This document shows, one piece after another, positions 1 to 8,117 of a stretch of DNA of 26,391 bases (the first letter of the stretch is position 1; each line of letters begins with the position of its first letter). The notes beneath the pieces were generated by a model that worked only from the letters and a program-made list of their open reading frames with translations, searched no databases and was not told the origin of the DNA. Both the position numbers and the translations under genes were made by a program. The DNA lies in the IMG/VR virus record IMGVR_UViG_3300035698_003859, positions 1 through 26,391 of that record; one strand, written 5' to 3'. The DNA comes from a virus.

Positions 1-468
1 TCCAATATCAATTTTATCTAAATTTTCACATATGAATTCCTCTGATAATGTTTGACACCTCGAAATACCATCCCAACTAACTTCATCTTTAAATTCTTTC
101 ATAAATTCTTCTGATAATTTTTGATACCATGAAATATTATTCCAAAAAACTTTATCTTTAAATTCTCTAATAAATTCTTCTGATAATGCTTGATAATATG
201 AAATCCAAGTCCAATCTAATTTATCTTTAAATTCTCTAATGAATTCTTCTGATAATGTTTGCCATGATGAAACTGAATACCAATTAATATAATCTTTAAA
301 TTCAATAATGAATTCTTCTGACAATTTTTGATGCTTAGAAACAAGAAACCAATTAATAAAATATTTAAATTTATCAATATCAAATCCATCATCCGTTATA
401 CATTTATCATAAATATTTTCTTTTCTACTTATTTTAATACATTCATCATAAATTTGATAATTCAACAT
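1..468 (-). CDS. 23-residue tandem-repeat protein (partial, C-terminus outside window)
   Basis: Reads to the left edge without a stop, so the C-terminus is missing. After an N-terminal cap resembling the three paralogues at 17.2-18.5 kb (an ECIKIS-type segment), it carries five copies of a 23-residue unit of the form W-x-x-[IV]-S-x-x-Q-x-LSEEFI-x-EFKD-x-[VIL]-[ND]. It then enters the family's C-terminal cap (SEEFICENLDKI). I know no named domain with this pattern; two short helices per unit (a solenoid) is an inference. GGAGG at 471-475 lies 2 nt from the ATG (468) and 5 nt from the next codon, TTG (465). The paralogues favour the 5-nt spacing, so TTG 465 may be the true start. Function unknown. 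Confidence 0.8.
   Translation of the reverse strand, partial: MLNYQIYDECIKISRKENIYDKCITDDGFDIDKFKYFINWFLVSKHQKLSEEFIIEFKDYINWYSVSSWQTLSEEFIREFKDKLDWTWISYYQALSEEFIREFKDKVFWNNISWYQKLSEEFMKEFKDEVSWDGISRCQTLSEEFICENLDKIDIG
30..375 (-). repeat. 69-nt direct repeats inside the left repeat gene
   Basis: The block containing ttcttctgataat recurs about every 69 nt (near 36, 105, 174, 243 and 312), one copy per 23-residue protein unit. The scaffold bases are nearly identical between copies, while the codons flanking IS differ. This suggests recent unit duplication with change confined to certain positions. Confidence 0.85.
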
Positions 469-470
469 AT

Positions 471-493
471 CCTCCAGTTTATTCAATCAACAT
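471..493 (-). repeat. Remnant of a repeat-family gene junction
   Basis: Read on the minus strand these 23 nt encode MLIE-stop followed by a spacer and GGAGG. They match 21 of 23 positions of the real junction at 17184-17206, where a repeat gene ends in MLIE and the next gene's Shine-Dalgarno follows. Here no repeat gene precedes it; the segment overlaps the 3' end of the unrelated 172-residue ORF, so it looks like a recombination scar. Confidence 0.6.
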
Positions 494-1005
494 ACCTCCG
501 TTAAAACTTTTGCTAAAAACATTAGAACTATTTTATTATATGTATCAATATCTAAATCATTATAACCAAATAAGCCTGTATATGTTTTGCTTCTTATTCT
601 TTTTATTTTTTTATCTATTATTAATGCAAACCCATTTTCTCTTCCAATTATGAAATTATCGATATTTTTGGATCTCAAAAATGAATTTTTTATATTAACT
701 ATACACTTTAATCTTGCTGATTTTTTGGAAACTTCATTTAATACTTTATATATTGATTCTATAATATAAATTGGTATTATCTTATTTTGAATAGATATCC
801 ATTTCCCTTGCATATGACTAAATCCAAATATAATATTTGGGGTTGTATCTATAATATACGTAACCCCAAATATATCAATAATTTCAATATCATTATATTT
901 TTCTAAAGATAACACGTATTTATCATTAGATAAGTTTATTTGTTTGTTTCTTTTCTTTAACTGGAAGTTCTTCTTCTGGTACATAAACGATTGTTTCAAG
1001 ATCAT
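487..1005 (-). CDS. Hypothetical protein, 172 aa
   Basis: I do not recognise a family. The body is a mix of beta-prone (GVTYIIDTTPNIIFGF) and basic segments, with no signal peptide or convincing membrane helix. The first ATG (1005) overlaps the end of the upstream 235-residue gene by 80 nt and has no clear Shine-Dalgarno. A second ATG eight codons in is no better, so the true start is uncertain and the first 25-30 residues, which are Lys/Gln/Asn-rich, may not be translated. The last codons overlap the repeat-junction remnant at 471-493, so the C-terminus may have been set by recombination. It sits between the 235-residue gene and the left repeat gene, in the same direction. Confidence 0.6.
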   Translation of the reverse strand: MILKQSFMYQKKNFQLKKRNKQINLSNDKYVLSLEKYNDIEIIDIFGVTYIIDTTPNIIFGFSHMQGKWISIQNKIIPIYIIESIYKVLNEVSKKSARLKCIVNIKNSFLRSKNIDNFIIGRENGFALIIDKKIKRIRSKTYTGLFGYNDLDIDTYNKIVLMFLAKVLTEVC

Positions 1006-1633
1006 ATTTAACTTCCTTAACTTCTAATGTTTTCATATATGCTGAATCTTTCCAAATATTAAAATTTGGGTCTAAATATTTTTGAACCATTAATGTCTGA
1101 ATTGAATTCATTAATAAATAATGTTGAACATCTACAACAGTGTCTCTTTTTTCAGCAAAATAATCATATGCTAGCATCATTTTTTTATTCCCAGGGTTAT
1201 TATCATATACCTTTTTTAAAGGTTTATATTTTATATCTATTAGATTCTGTATATCTGGGTCCAAATCTTCATTAAACATTTTCTCTGGAACTATTGGTAC
1301 ATTTGTAATTTGGATCATTATTTTTCTTAAATCATCCCTTAGTAATTTTTGTTTTATATTAAATTTATACATTATAGATGGGATCCTAAATGCCTTATCT
1401 AATATAAATATCTTAACTCTATTTTTTCTACATATAATATGACAATCCGCATCTCTATACAAAACATCTCTCATCCCACCAACTTTATAAAAATAACCCT
1501 TTTCCAAATTTGGAATAAACATATCTCTTGCTAGTTCTACCTCACTTTTTCCTATCTTAACTGTATTTTTAATTTTATCTATTTTTGGATACAACCTAGA
1601 ATAGTCTTCAGGTCTTTTAAAAAATATTTTCAT
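926..1633 (-). CDS. Hypothetical protein, 235 aa
   Basis: Soluble-looking protein with no motif I can assign. It is rich in Lys and Asp; its C-terminal 30 residues are charged and probably disordered (EEELPVKEKKQTNK). The start ATG at 1633 is preceded by GTAGGTAGG, a serviceable ribosome site. It lies 9 nt downstream of the WG-repeat gene. That gene stops at TAG in the same reading frame, with only three sense codons before this ATG, so suppression of that TAG would fuse the two proteins. Length and position give no functional hint. Confidence 0.75.
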   Translation of the reverse strand: MKIFFKRPEDYSRLYPKIDKIKNTVKIGKSEVELARDMFIPNLEKGYFYKVGGMRDVLYRDADCHIICRKNRVKIFILDKAFRIPSIMYKFNIKQKLLRDDLRKIMIQITNVPIVPEKMFNEDLDPDIQNLIDIKYKPLKKVYDNNPGNKKMMLAYDYFAEKRDTVVDVQHYLLMNSIQTLMVQKYLDPNFNIWKDSAYMKTLEVKEVKYDLETIVYVPEEELPVKEKKQTNKLI

Positions 1634-1642
1634 GATACCTAC

Positions 1643-2689
1643 CTACTCTTTAATTTTACATATAAACCTTGATTCATTTGACATAAACGAAAAAATTTTC
1701 TCTAATGCTTCTTCATATAAATATTTTTTAAAAAATATCACATTTTCATTAACAATTTTATTTTTAATATATGTATATTTTTTAATAAAATCAATTTGTT
1801 TTATTATTATGCATTTTCTTTTTATATCAAAACATTTTTTATTAATAAACAATAACCCAATCTCCTCGAAAAAATTATATTGATATTCTCCAATACCATC
1901 ACCAATATCCATTAATATTTCATTTTTTTTATTTATTATAAAATTTTTATTATCTTTTTTAACTTTAAATATTAAGTTTGAGATCCTAGTAATGCTATCA
2001 TATGATATATTGTTCATAATTATTTCATTCTTAAACATAAGAAATCCATTATTTTTATCTATTTTATAATGATAATAATCTGCATATATTTCATTTATAT
2101 CATAATAACAATCACTACAAATTTTTCCATCATCTAAATTTATATGATATTTTCTATTATTTTTTTTTACTATCACGTTTTTTTTAGACCAACAATAATA
2201 AACATCATCATATTCATCATCATTTATTTTTTTTAATTCTTTATCAACAATAATATTTTTTATTATACCTTTTTTATTTATTTTAATTATAGAATAATTG
2301 GAATTAAATAGTTTAGATTTTTTGAAAATGTTGCTTATATATTCATTCCCATTCTTATCACAAATTTCAAATTCTTTATTATTTTTTTTGCAATGAAATT
2401 GATTATTTATTAAATCTATTCCATTATATTTTGGGTCTATTATAATATTATTATTGATATCAATGATCCCTGATTTTCTATTTTTTCTAATATGAAACAG
2501 TAATGGATCTTTTTGTTTATTTGGTTTCCTTATTTTATATATTGATGTATATATAAATGGAACTAATTCATTAAATTTTTTATCAATTATTCCATATTTC
2601 CCATTAATTGTTAATATTTTATAATCCTTATTCCAAAACATATTTTTAAAAATATCCAATTTAGATAAATCAACTCCATTAAAATACAC
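1643..2689 (-). CDS. WG-repeat-like protein
   Basis: Contains degenerate WG/KWG-type beta repeats: GKYGIIDKKFNELVPFIY near residues 30-47, then a similar unit around KSGIIDINNNIIIDPKYNGI and further weaker ones (GIIKNIIVDKELKKI, FIINKKNEILMDIG). Such repeats form beta-sheet protein-binding surfaces in bacterial and phage proteins; no enzyme domain is visible. The frame is open upstream to 2809, but that part overlaps folE2 and runs through a strong hairpin (2699-2724). I prefer GTG 2689, 9 nt after AGGGG in the hairpin's 3' arm. ATG 2761 is the alternative and lacks a ribosome site. The gene ends in TAG. Composition is extremely AT-rich, with Asn/Ile/Lys dominating. Confidence 0.65.
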   Translation of the reverse strand: MYFNGVDLSKLDIFKNMFWNKDYKILTINGKYGIIDKKFNELVPFIYTSIYKIRKPNKQKDPLLFHIRKNRKSGIIDINNNIIIDPKYNGIDLINNQFHCKKNNKEFEICDKNGNEYISNIFKKSKLFNSNYSIIKINKKGIIKNIIVDKELKKINDDEYDDVYYCWSKKNVIVKKNNRKYHINLDDGKICSDCYYDINEIYADYYHYKIDKNNGFLMFKNEIIMNNISYDSITRISNLIFKVKKDNKNFIINKKNEILMDIGDGIGEYQYNFFEEIGLLFINKKCFDIKRKCIIIKQIDFIKKYTYIKNKIVNENVIFFKKYLYEEALEKIFSFMSNESRFICKIKE

Positions 2690-2691
2690 AC

Positions 2692-2724
2692 AAAAATACC
2701 CCTGGATATTATTATATCCAGGGG
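2692..2724 (-). terminator. Intrinsic terminator-like hairpin after folE2
   Basis: A perfect 11-bp stem (2714-2724 with 2699-2709) has a 4-nt loop and is followed on the minus strand by TATTTTTG. It begins 27 nt after the folE2 stop, which fits a rho-independent terminator. The 3' arm also contains AGGGG, the only plausible ribosome site for a GTG start of the WG-repeat gene, so the hairpin could sequester that site as well. Confidence 0.75.
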
Positions 2725-2750
2725 TTAATAAAAATATTAAGTGTATTAAA

Positions 2751-3587
2751 TCATAAATCATCACTACTAATATATGCGGAGGCATTGTGATGATGAATGC
2801 TTTCTTCACTGGTAGATTTAATTGAAAACCATTTTATATACTTATTATCTAAATATTTAGATTTAATATTATAAGCACAATCCCTTGCAATATCTTCAAC
2901 AAACTTTGAATTTTCATACATTTTTTCTGTTTGATATTTTTCATCAGCTCGTTTTAATACATTTCTAATTGGGCAACTAAATGATACTTCCATTAAATCA
3001 ATTACATCCTCAATCCATATTACTATATCAATATCATCTACCAAAATAATCTTAACTTTTAAATTGTTCCTTTGATTATGTGCCCCATATTTACTTATTT
3101 CTTTAGAGCAAGGGCAACAAGATGTCCCGGTTAACATTATTTCCATAGATACTATCATCACATCATTTTCATTTATACTACCTTTAAATCTAATATTGGC
3201 CGGTATAAAATTATGATATTTCGTAATAGGTGCTTCCCTGTCTAATAATATATCAAAATTAAAATCAACATACGCTTTTTCACTTTTTAATTTTAATTTT
3301 AAATTTTTTAAAATATTAGGAACAAGTTTAAATGTTAGTGGTGCATCTTTCAATTCATCATGTACCACTATACCAAATCTAGACATATTAACACCTTTAG
3401 AATGTTCTGAAAGGTTTACATATGCATTGAAAATTGAAATTGTATTGAAATCTCTACCATCTTTAGTTCTAAATGTTATTGGTGCTTTAAAGTTTTCTAT
3501 CCCAACCATATGTATTGGAATATTATGAAACCCATCTTTAGAATTTTGAATGTCTGGTAGATTTTTATTATATTTGTTATGTGTCAA
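2751..3587 (-). CDS. folE2: GTP cyclohydrolase IB (FolE2 type)
   Basis: FolE2 (COG1469) converts GTP to 7,8-dihydroneopterin triphosphate, the first step of folate and of 7-deazaguanine (preQ0) synthesis. Family signatures are intact: PDIQ (11-14), VGI (28-30), GVNMSRF (65-71), the metal-site segment CPCSKEISKYGAHNQR (158-173, with Cys160), LKRADEKYQTEKMYENSKFVED (211-232) and a C-terminal His-rich stretch (HHH 265-267). At 278 residues it is near usual FolE2 length. The start is TTG 3587, 10 nt after AAGGAG. With the Gat-QueC gene at 14807-16444 it points to phage DNA modification rather than folate supply. A terminator-like hairpin follows the gene. Confidence in the family is high. Confidence 0.93.
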   Translation of the reverse strand: MTHNKYNKNLPDIQNSKDGFHNIPIHMVGIENFKAPITFRTKDGRDFNTISIFNAYVNLSEHSKGVNMSRFGIVVHDELKDAPLTFKLVPNILKNLKLKLKSEKAYVDFNFDILLDREAPITKYHNFIPANIRFKGSINENDVMIVSMEIMLTGTSCCPCSKEISKYGAHNQRNNLKVKIILVDDIDIVIWIEDVIDLMEVSFSCPIRNVLKRADEKYQTEKMYENSKFVEDIARDCAYNIKSKYLDNKYIKWFSIKSTSEESIHHHNASAYISSDDL

Positions 3588-3610
3588 GAGTTAAAATCTC
3601 CTTAATTTAT

Positions 3611-4744
3611 TTATTCATTAATGAGTATAATTGATTCACCTTGTTTGATTTTTTTTCTGGTTGCATTAATTTCTATATACATTTTACCTAAGCCAGGGGC
3701 AATTCTATAACGGCCAGACTTATCAGTATGTTTTGATTTTGATACTTTAATAGAAGACATTTTTAATATTCTACTATTATCATCCTTAATAATTCTACAT
3801 ACTTTAAAATCTTGTTTTCTTTTAGTTACAGCATCAAATGGTGCAAATATCTTTCCATTAAAATCAGCTGGTAATATATTCTTAATGTTATTAAGATCTT
3901 TACCAAAATGAGTTATAATATTGAATTCATATTTTTCAATTGAATTTTTATTTAAATTTTTAAGGGATGACATTCCATTTGGACCATTATAAATTCTTAC
4001 CGTTATATCATTATTTTCTTCAATCTTTTTTCCAGTGAATATTTCTGAAGATATTGTTTCATTATTATATTTAATATTTTTAAATTTATTTTGATCTAAT
4101 GTTAAATTAATTAAAGATCCTTTTTGGTCTGCATCTGCTTTGAATGTTCCTTTACAAAACCATTCTTTTATTAATGTTTTAATTGATTTATTAATTGATT
4201 TAATTATATTCTTTTTTGTCCGGGATATTACAATACCTCTAATTACAATATTGCCATTAATTCTTGATATTTTAATTGAGTTATTAATTTTATTATATTT
4301 ATCATTTACACAATTTAAAAATATATTATTTTTAATTATTTTACTATTTTTATCAATTTCAATATCTACCTCATTAATGTTTGCAAATGCTTTTGAAGAT
4401 TTATTTTCATCATTACAAGATGCAATTGATTTTGCAAGAGATGCTAAAATTTCATTTTTAGCATTTTGACATTCGTCTAATGATACAGATTTTGTATCAT
4501 TATTATATTTTTTATTTATATATGACATACATGCACTTGTCGTTTTTTCTGTTATCTTCTTAATTGCATCTAATATCAAGTCTCTATAATTAAATCCTAT
4601 TTGAATGGATACATTAGTAGTGTTACCATTTCCAGATAAATAATCCATCACATGTAAAGAATCACCTGTTTTTAATCTTGAAATAAAGTTCTTACCAACA
4701 CTGGAAATATTCACATTCATACCATCTTTAAGTTTTAATGTCAT
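3611..4744 (-). CDS. Hypothetical protein, 377 aa, in the RNA polymerase cluster
   Basis: No family recognised. The N-terminal third looks alpha-helical with several Cys (CMSYINKKY, ECQNAKNE). The C-terminal half looks beta-rich and basic, with a conserved-looking end (GRYRIAPGLGKMYIEINATRKK) that could be a nucleic-acid or virion surface, though this is only an impression. The ATG start at 4744 follows GAGGTAATTAAA. It lies 24 nt downstream of the beta C-terminal half and 24 nt upstream of folE2, all in one direction, so it is probably co-transcribed with the polymerase genes. An RNA polymerase accessory role is possible from position only. Confidence 0.75.
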   Translation of the reverse strand: MTLKLKDGMNVNISSVGKNFISRLKTGDSLHVMDYLSGNGNTTNVSIQIGFNYRDLILDAIKKITEKTTSACMSYINKKYNNDTKSVSLDECQNAKNEILASLAKSIASCNDENKSSKAFANINEVDIEIDKNSKIIKNNIFLNCVNDKYNKINNSIKISRINGNIVIRGIVISRTKKNIIKSINKSIKTLIKEWFCKGTFKADADQKGSLINLTLDQNKFKNIKYNNETISSEIFTGKKIEENNDITVRIYNGPNGMSSLKNLNKNSIEKYEFNIITHFGKDLNNIKNILPADFNGKIFAPFDAVTKRKQDFKVCRIIKDDNSRILKMSSIKVSKSKHTDKSGRYRIAPGLGKMYIEINATRKKIKQGESIILINE

Positions 4745-4768
4745 TTTAATTACCTCGCTTTTTCTTTC

Positions 4769-6529
4769 TTAATCTTTTTTAATAGCTTTTCTTTTTAATC
4801 TAAACCCCATGGCTTTAAAATATGTCCTAAGCATTTCCGCAATAGTAGATTCTTGGTTCTTTGGAGTTTTTTCAGTACCATATTGAACAAGATTTTCAAT
4901 ATATTCCATTTTACTTTTAAACCCATCCGAGTGCATTATTAAAAATTCTTTTAGAAGATTGGGACAATTATGTGCTATCAATGCCCAAACTTCCATTTCA
5001 CCAAATCTTTGACCTCCTTTTATTTTTCTGCCAGCAGCTGGTTGCATCATTTTTTTACTATAACTTGCCAAGCTTCTTGCAGATAATTTAATTCTTGACA
5101 AATGTATTAATTTATTCCAATATTGAAAACCTACACCAATGTTTTTTATAGTTTTCTTAGAAAATTGTTCATATATATCATATTCACATTTAGTTCCTAA
5201 TAAATTACATAAATCAACTATATTTTTATATTTTGGTGATTCAAATGGCGGTGCCAATAATGAAAAGTTTGAAACATATTTATGAAAATCTTCATCTGAT
5301 AATGAGTTTATAAAACTACCCTCTTGCTTTGAGTACCATTTATTATAAGTTAAATCAATAAGATTTAAACATTTTCTTATTAATTTTCTTAGATCACTAG
5401 TATTCATTTTATAAGCATAACTTCGTATTTTATAAACATTCATTCCATCTGTTAATTCATATAATTGACCTGGGTTCATTCTTGATATAATACCCAATGG
5501 GTTTATTACTATATCTGCCATTCTGTCTAGTTCTTTAATTATTGGTAATTTATCGGATATCATTGATATGACACCTTTATTACCATGTCTGTTGCTTAAC
5601 TTATCTCCTGGGTCTAATGGGTATTGTGATTTTATTTTATAAGATATAAGTATATCTATTGTTTGGTTCTTAAATTTATATTTATCAAGTATCCCATGAT
5701 TCTTAAATATTATAAATTTCTTTTGCCAGTCTTCAAACTTTTCAATCTTATTTAATAATTCATCTCTTAATTTCTTTTTATTATTTAACATATCAGTTAT
5801 AAACATATCATAAACTCTTACATCTGAATTCCATCTATTTATATAAATAGAAATTTCACTTATTGTACCTGATACTTTTGATGAAACATCTTTTGGTCTA
5901 TTTAAAATAGAATATGTATTATTACCATCTGCATTTTTTAATGTTACCAAGGGATCACCTTTTTTAATACGGTCTCCAATATTTAAAAAAGGCTTGTATG
6001 AATTTTTACCATCCAAACTCAACAATATAGAATCCTTTGGTACCTCTATTACTTCTTTTACAACTTCCTCATGGGTGAACTTTTTGGCAACTTCTGAATT
6101 TACAGTAATTGCATCTTCATAATTCATACCATAAAATGGCATAATAACGGTTAATAAATTTAAACCAAAAGACATACATTCATCTTCATATGCAATGGTT
6201 TGATCTTTTTTTACAGAATCACCAACTTTAACCTTAATATTATAACCATCTTTAAGAAATTTAAGACTGGATCCTTCTTTATTTTCTATAACTATACAAT
6301 ATCTATCAATATACTTTACTTTTCCTTTAATATCTGACTTAACATACATACTTGTAAATTTTGGAAAATATGTTTCAAATCCACTCATAATATAAGGCGT
6401 TTCTTTATAAATACATTCTTTTACTTGCTTTTGTTGATTGACTGCCATCTGAAGTCTTGTCGGATCATCATTTTCCATAAATGGTACATTATTAACTAAT
6501 AAAGATGATATGACTAAATCTTTTTTCAT
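4769..6529 (-). CDS. rpoB: RNA polymerase beta subunit, C-terminal half (RpoB-like)
   Basis: Second half of a split beta subunit of a bacterial-type DNA-directed RNA polymerase. It begins at the region equivalent to E. coli PFLEHDD (here PFMENDDPTRLQMA, 16-29). It continues with YGMNYEDAITVNSE, the catalytic-site GDKLSNRHGNKG (308-319), NPLGIISRMNPGQLYEL, and the hybrid-binding C-terminal signature QRFGEMEVWAL (507-517), preceded by LSARSLASYSKKMMQPAAGRK. All expected blocks are present in 586 residues, so the half is intact. Start ATG 6529 follows GAAGGGATTCTAA. It lies 14 nt after the stop of the N-terminal half, so the two are surely co-expressed and must assemble. Confidence 0.95.
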   Translation of the reverse strand: MKKDLVISSLLVNNVPFMENDDPTRLQMAVNQQKQVKECIYKETPYIMSGFETYFPKFTSMYVKSDIKGKVKYIDRYCIVIENKEGSSLKFLKDGYNIKVKVGDSVKKDQTIAYEDECMSFGLNLLTVIMPFYGMNYEDAITVNSEVAKKFTHEEVVKEVIEVPKDSILLSLDGKNSYKPFLNIGDRIKKGDPLVTLKNADGNNTYSILNRPKDVSSKVSGTISEISIYINRWNSDVRVYDMFITDMLNNKKKLRDELLNKIEKFEDWQKKFIIFKNHGILDKYKFKNQTIDILISYKIKSQYPLDPGDKLSNRHGNKGVISMISDKLPIIKELDRMADIVINPLGIISRMNPGQLYELTDGMNVYKIRSYAYKMNTSDLRKLIRKCLNLIDLTYNKWYSKQEGSFINSLSDEDFHKYVSNFSLLAPPFESPKYKNIVDLCNLLGTKCEYDIYEQFSKKTIKNIGVGFQYWNKLIHLSRIKLSARSLASYSKKMMQPAAGRKIKGGQRFGEMEVWALIAHNCPNLLKEFLIMHSDGFKSKMEYIENLVQYGTEKTPKNQESTIAEMLRTYFKAMGFRLKRKAIKKD

Positions 6530-6543
6530 TTAGAATCCCTTCA

Positions 6544-8100
6544 CTAACCTAAAGAACTTATACTAAGAGTATCTACAAATTCTGGAATAGTTTTGTTTTT
6601 AGATTTTTTGGTACTATTTTCATCTATCTCATCTGCTTCATTTTTTTTATCTTTTTTAGTTTTTTTATCTTTTTGCAAATACTCAGGTATCTCTTCTATT
6701 ATTTCTGGGAGTTCAATCGGTATTAATGTAATTTTATCATTAAAATTAACAATTGGTTTATATATCATTCCAAGATCTCTTTCTTTAGACCCAACAACCA
6801 TATTCAGTATAACTCCACAATTCTCTCTATCAGGCGTGGCAACTGGACAGAATAGACTTCTTTGTGAGAAATGAATGTCTCTTTTTCTACCTTTAAAATA
6901 GTCTCTAATAAACCCTAATGGACCTATTTGTGTTATTTTAGTATATTCAGATAATTCAGTTAATGGGTTAAATTGATATTCATTTATGGATAATCTAGAA
7001 TTTACTACAAAATCATCTAGTTTAAATGTTTTTACATCATTTATATAATAAATTCTACGACCAAGCGATAAATTGACGTATAATGAATGCATGTATTTTA
7101 TATAATCAGATAACATATACTCAACACATCTTATTCTTTTATTTTTTACATCTAATTCATTATAAGGTTCTCTAGTTAACCCAAGTATCAATTCATCTTC
7201 TACACTTCCAGTTATCATATATTGAGATGTGAAAATATCAATTTTTGATAATGATGACATACATGCCTGAACATATTTAAAACTAGATCCTCTTTGATTT
7301 TCTTTTATATGTTTATTTATTTGTTTTTTCCAATACTCTGAACTGGAAACACTTTTATGTGTTCCACCATCATCACTAACATCATATTGCTTTATATCAA
7401 ATAAAGATGATACTAGCAGCTGTATTCTCCAATGAACATCACATTTCCATATGATTCTAACAGCATCCTGTCTTATAAATTCACCAATTGGTTCATCTGG
7501 TTTATCTATATCGAGTATGAATCCCAATTTTTCTTGGCATTTTTTTGGACCCCAAGTTGCCATTAAATATGACATAAAATGTAAAGAAGAATTTTTCATA
7601 AATGTTGTTTTTAAAGTAAAATCTTTTAAAAATAATTCCATTATATCAACATTACTCTGAAATCTTATTCTATCTTTTCTTACAACCAATGGTTTGTCTA
7701 TCAATTGAATACATGGTGTACTCTTGACACCATGTATTTTAAACATTGAATAATCATCCAAACATGGAAAATCTAAAAATATTGTTTGAATATGCCTCTT
7801 TTTTACTTCTTCGGGTTTCTTTTTATTTACTGGTACTTCTATTGTATTTTTTATATCTATTCTTATTTTTTCTAATAAACTATAGTCTATATCAGATGTC
7901 ATTACTTTTTCTTTGGAAATTCCATAATCCATATCAAAATCATTTTTAAAGTTTTGCAATATTAGGTCTATTATATTTGTTACCATTTTGTATTCATTCT
8001 TCTTCAAATTTAATACAAAATCTATATCATTGTAATCAAAATTTTCATTTACATACTCGTTTACAATTTGTTTAGAAATGTCTAAACTTTTCTTAATCAT
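6544..8100 (-). CDS. rpoB: RNA polymerase beta subunit, N-terminal half (RpoB-like)
   Basis: Contains the protrusion/lobe region and ends shortly after the fork/Rif-pocket region. NPLTELSEYTKITQIGPLGF (378-397) matches E. coli [20 protein letters not shown], and RDIHFSQRSLFCPVATPDRE (407-426) matches RDVHPTHYGRVCPIETPEG. The remaining 90 residues include a Lys/Asp/Glu-rich low-complexity tail (about 475-505), probably a flexible end at the split. I choose ATG 8100, preceded by GAAAGGATCTTTT; a TTG at 8121 also keeps the frame open but has no ribosome site. The stop is TAG followed immediately by TGA. It lies 17 nt downstream of the beta' gene. Confidence 0.94.
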   Translation of the reverse strand: MIKKSLDISKQIVNEYVNENFDYNDIDFVLNLKKNEYKMVTNIIDLILQNFKNDFDMDYGISKEKVMTSDIDYSLLEKIRIDIKNTIEVPVNKKKPEEVKKRHIQTIFLDFPCLDDYSMFKIHGVKSTPCIQLIDKPLVVRKDRIRFQSNVDIMELFLKDFTLKTTFMKNSSLHFMSYLMATWGPKKCQEKLGFILDIDKPDEPIGEFIRQDAVRIIWKCDVHWRIQLLVSSLFDIKQYDVSDDGGTHKSVSSSEYWKKQINKHIKENQRGSSFKYVQACMSSLSKIDIFTSQYMITGSVEDELILGLTREPYNELDVKNKRIRCVEYMLSDYIKYMHSLYVNLSLGRRIYYINDVKTFKLDDFVVNSRLSINEYQFNPLTELSEYTKITQIGPLGFIRDYFKGRKRDIHFSQRSLFCPVATPDRENCGVILNMVVGSKERDLGMIYKPIVNFNDKITLIPIELPEIIEEIPEYLQKDKKTKKDKKNEADEIDENSTKKSKNKTIPEFVDTLSISSLG

Positions 8101-8117
8101 AAAAGATCCTTTCAAAA

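Noticed and set aside
1-375. Regular 69-nt repeats that could be mistaken for a CRISPR array
   Set aside because: The units have no spacers of unrelated sequence and translate as one continuous protein with a 23-residue period.
4140-4469. Hydrophobic plus-strand ORF of 109 codons inside the 377-residue gene
   Set aside because: It is antisense to a well-supported gene. Its Leu/Ile/Phe-rich translation is the usual shadow of an Asn/Lys/Asp-rich AT-rich gene, and it has no ribosome site.
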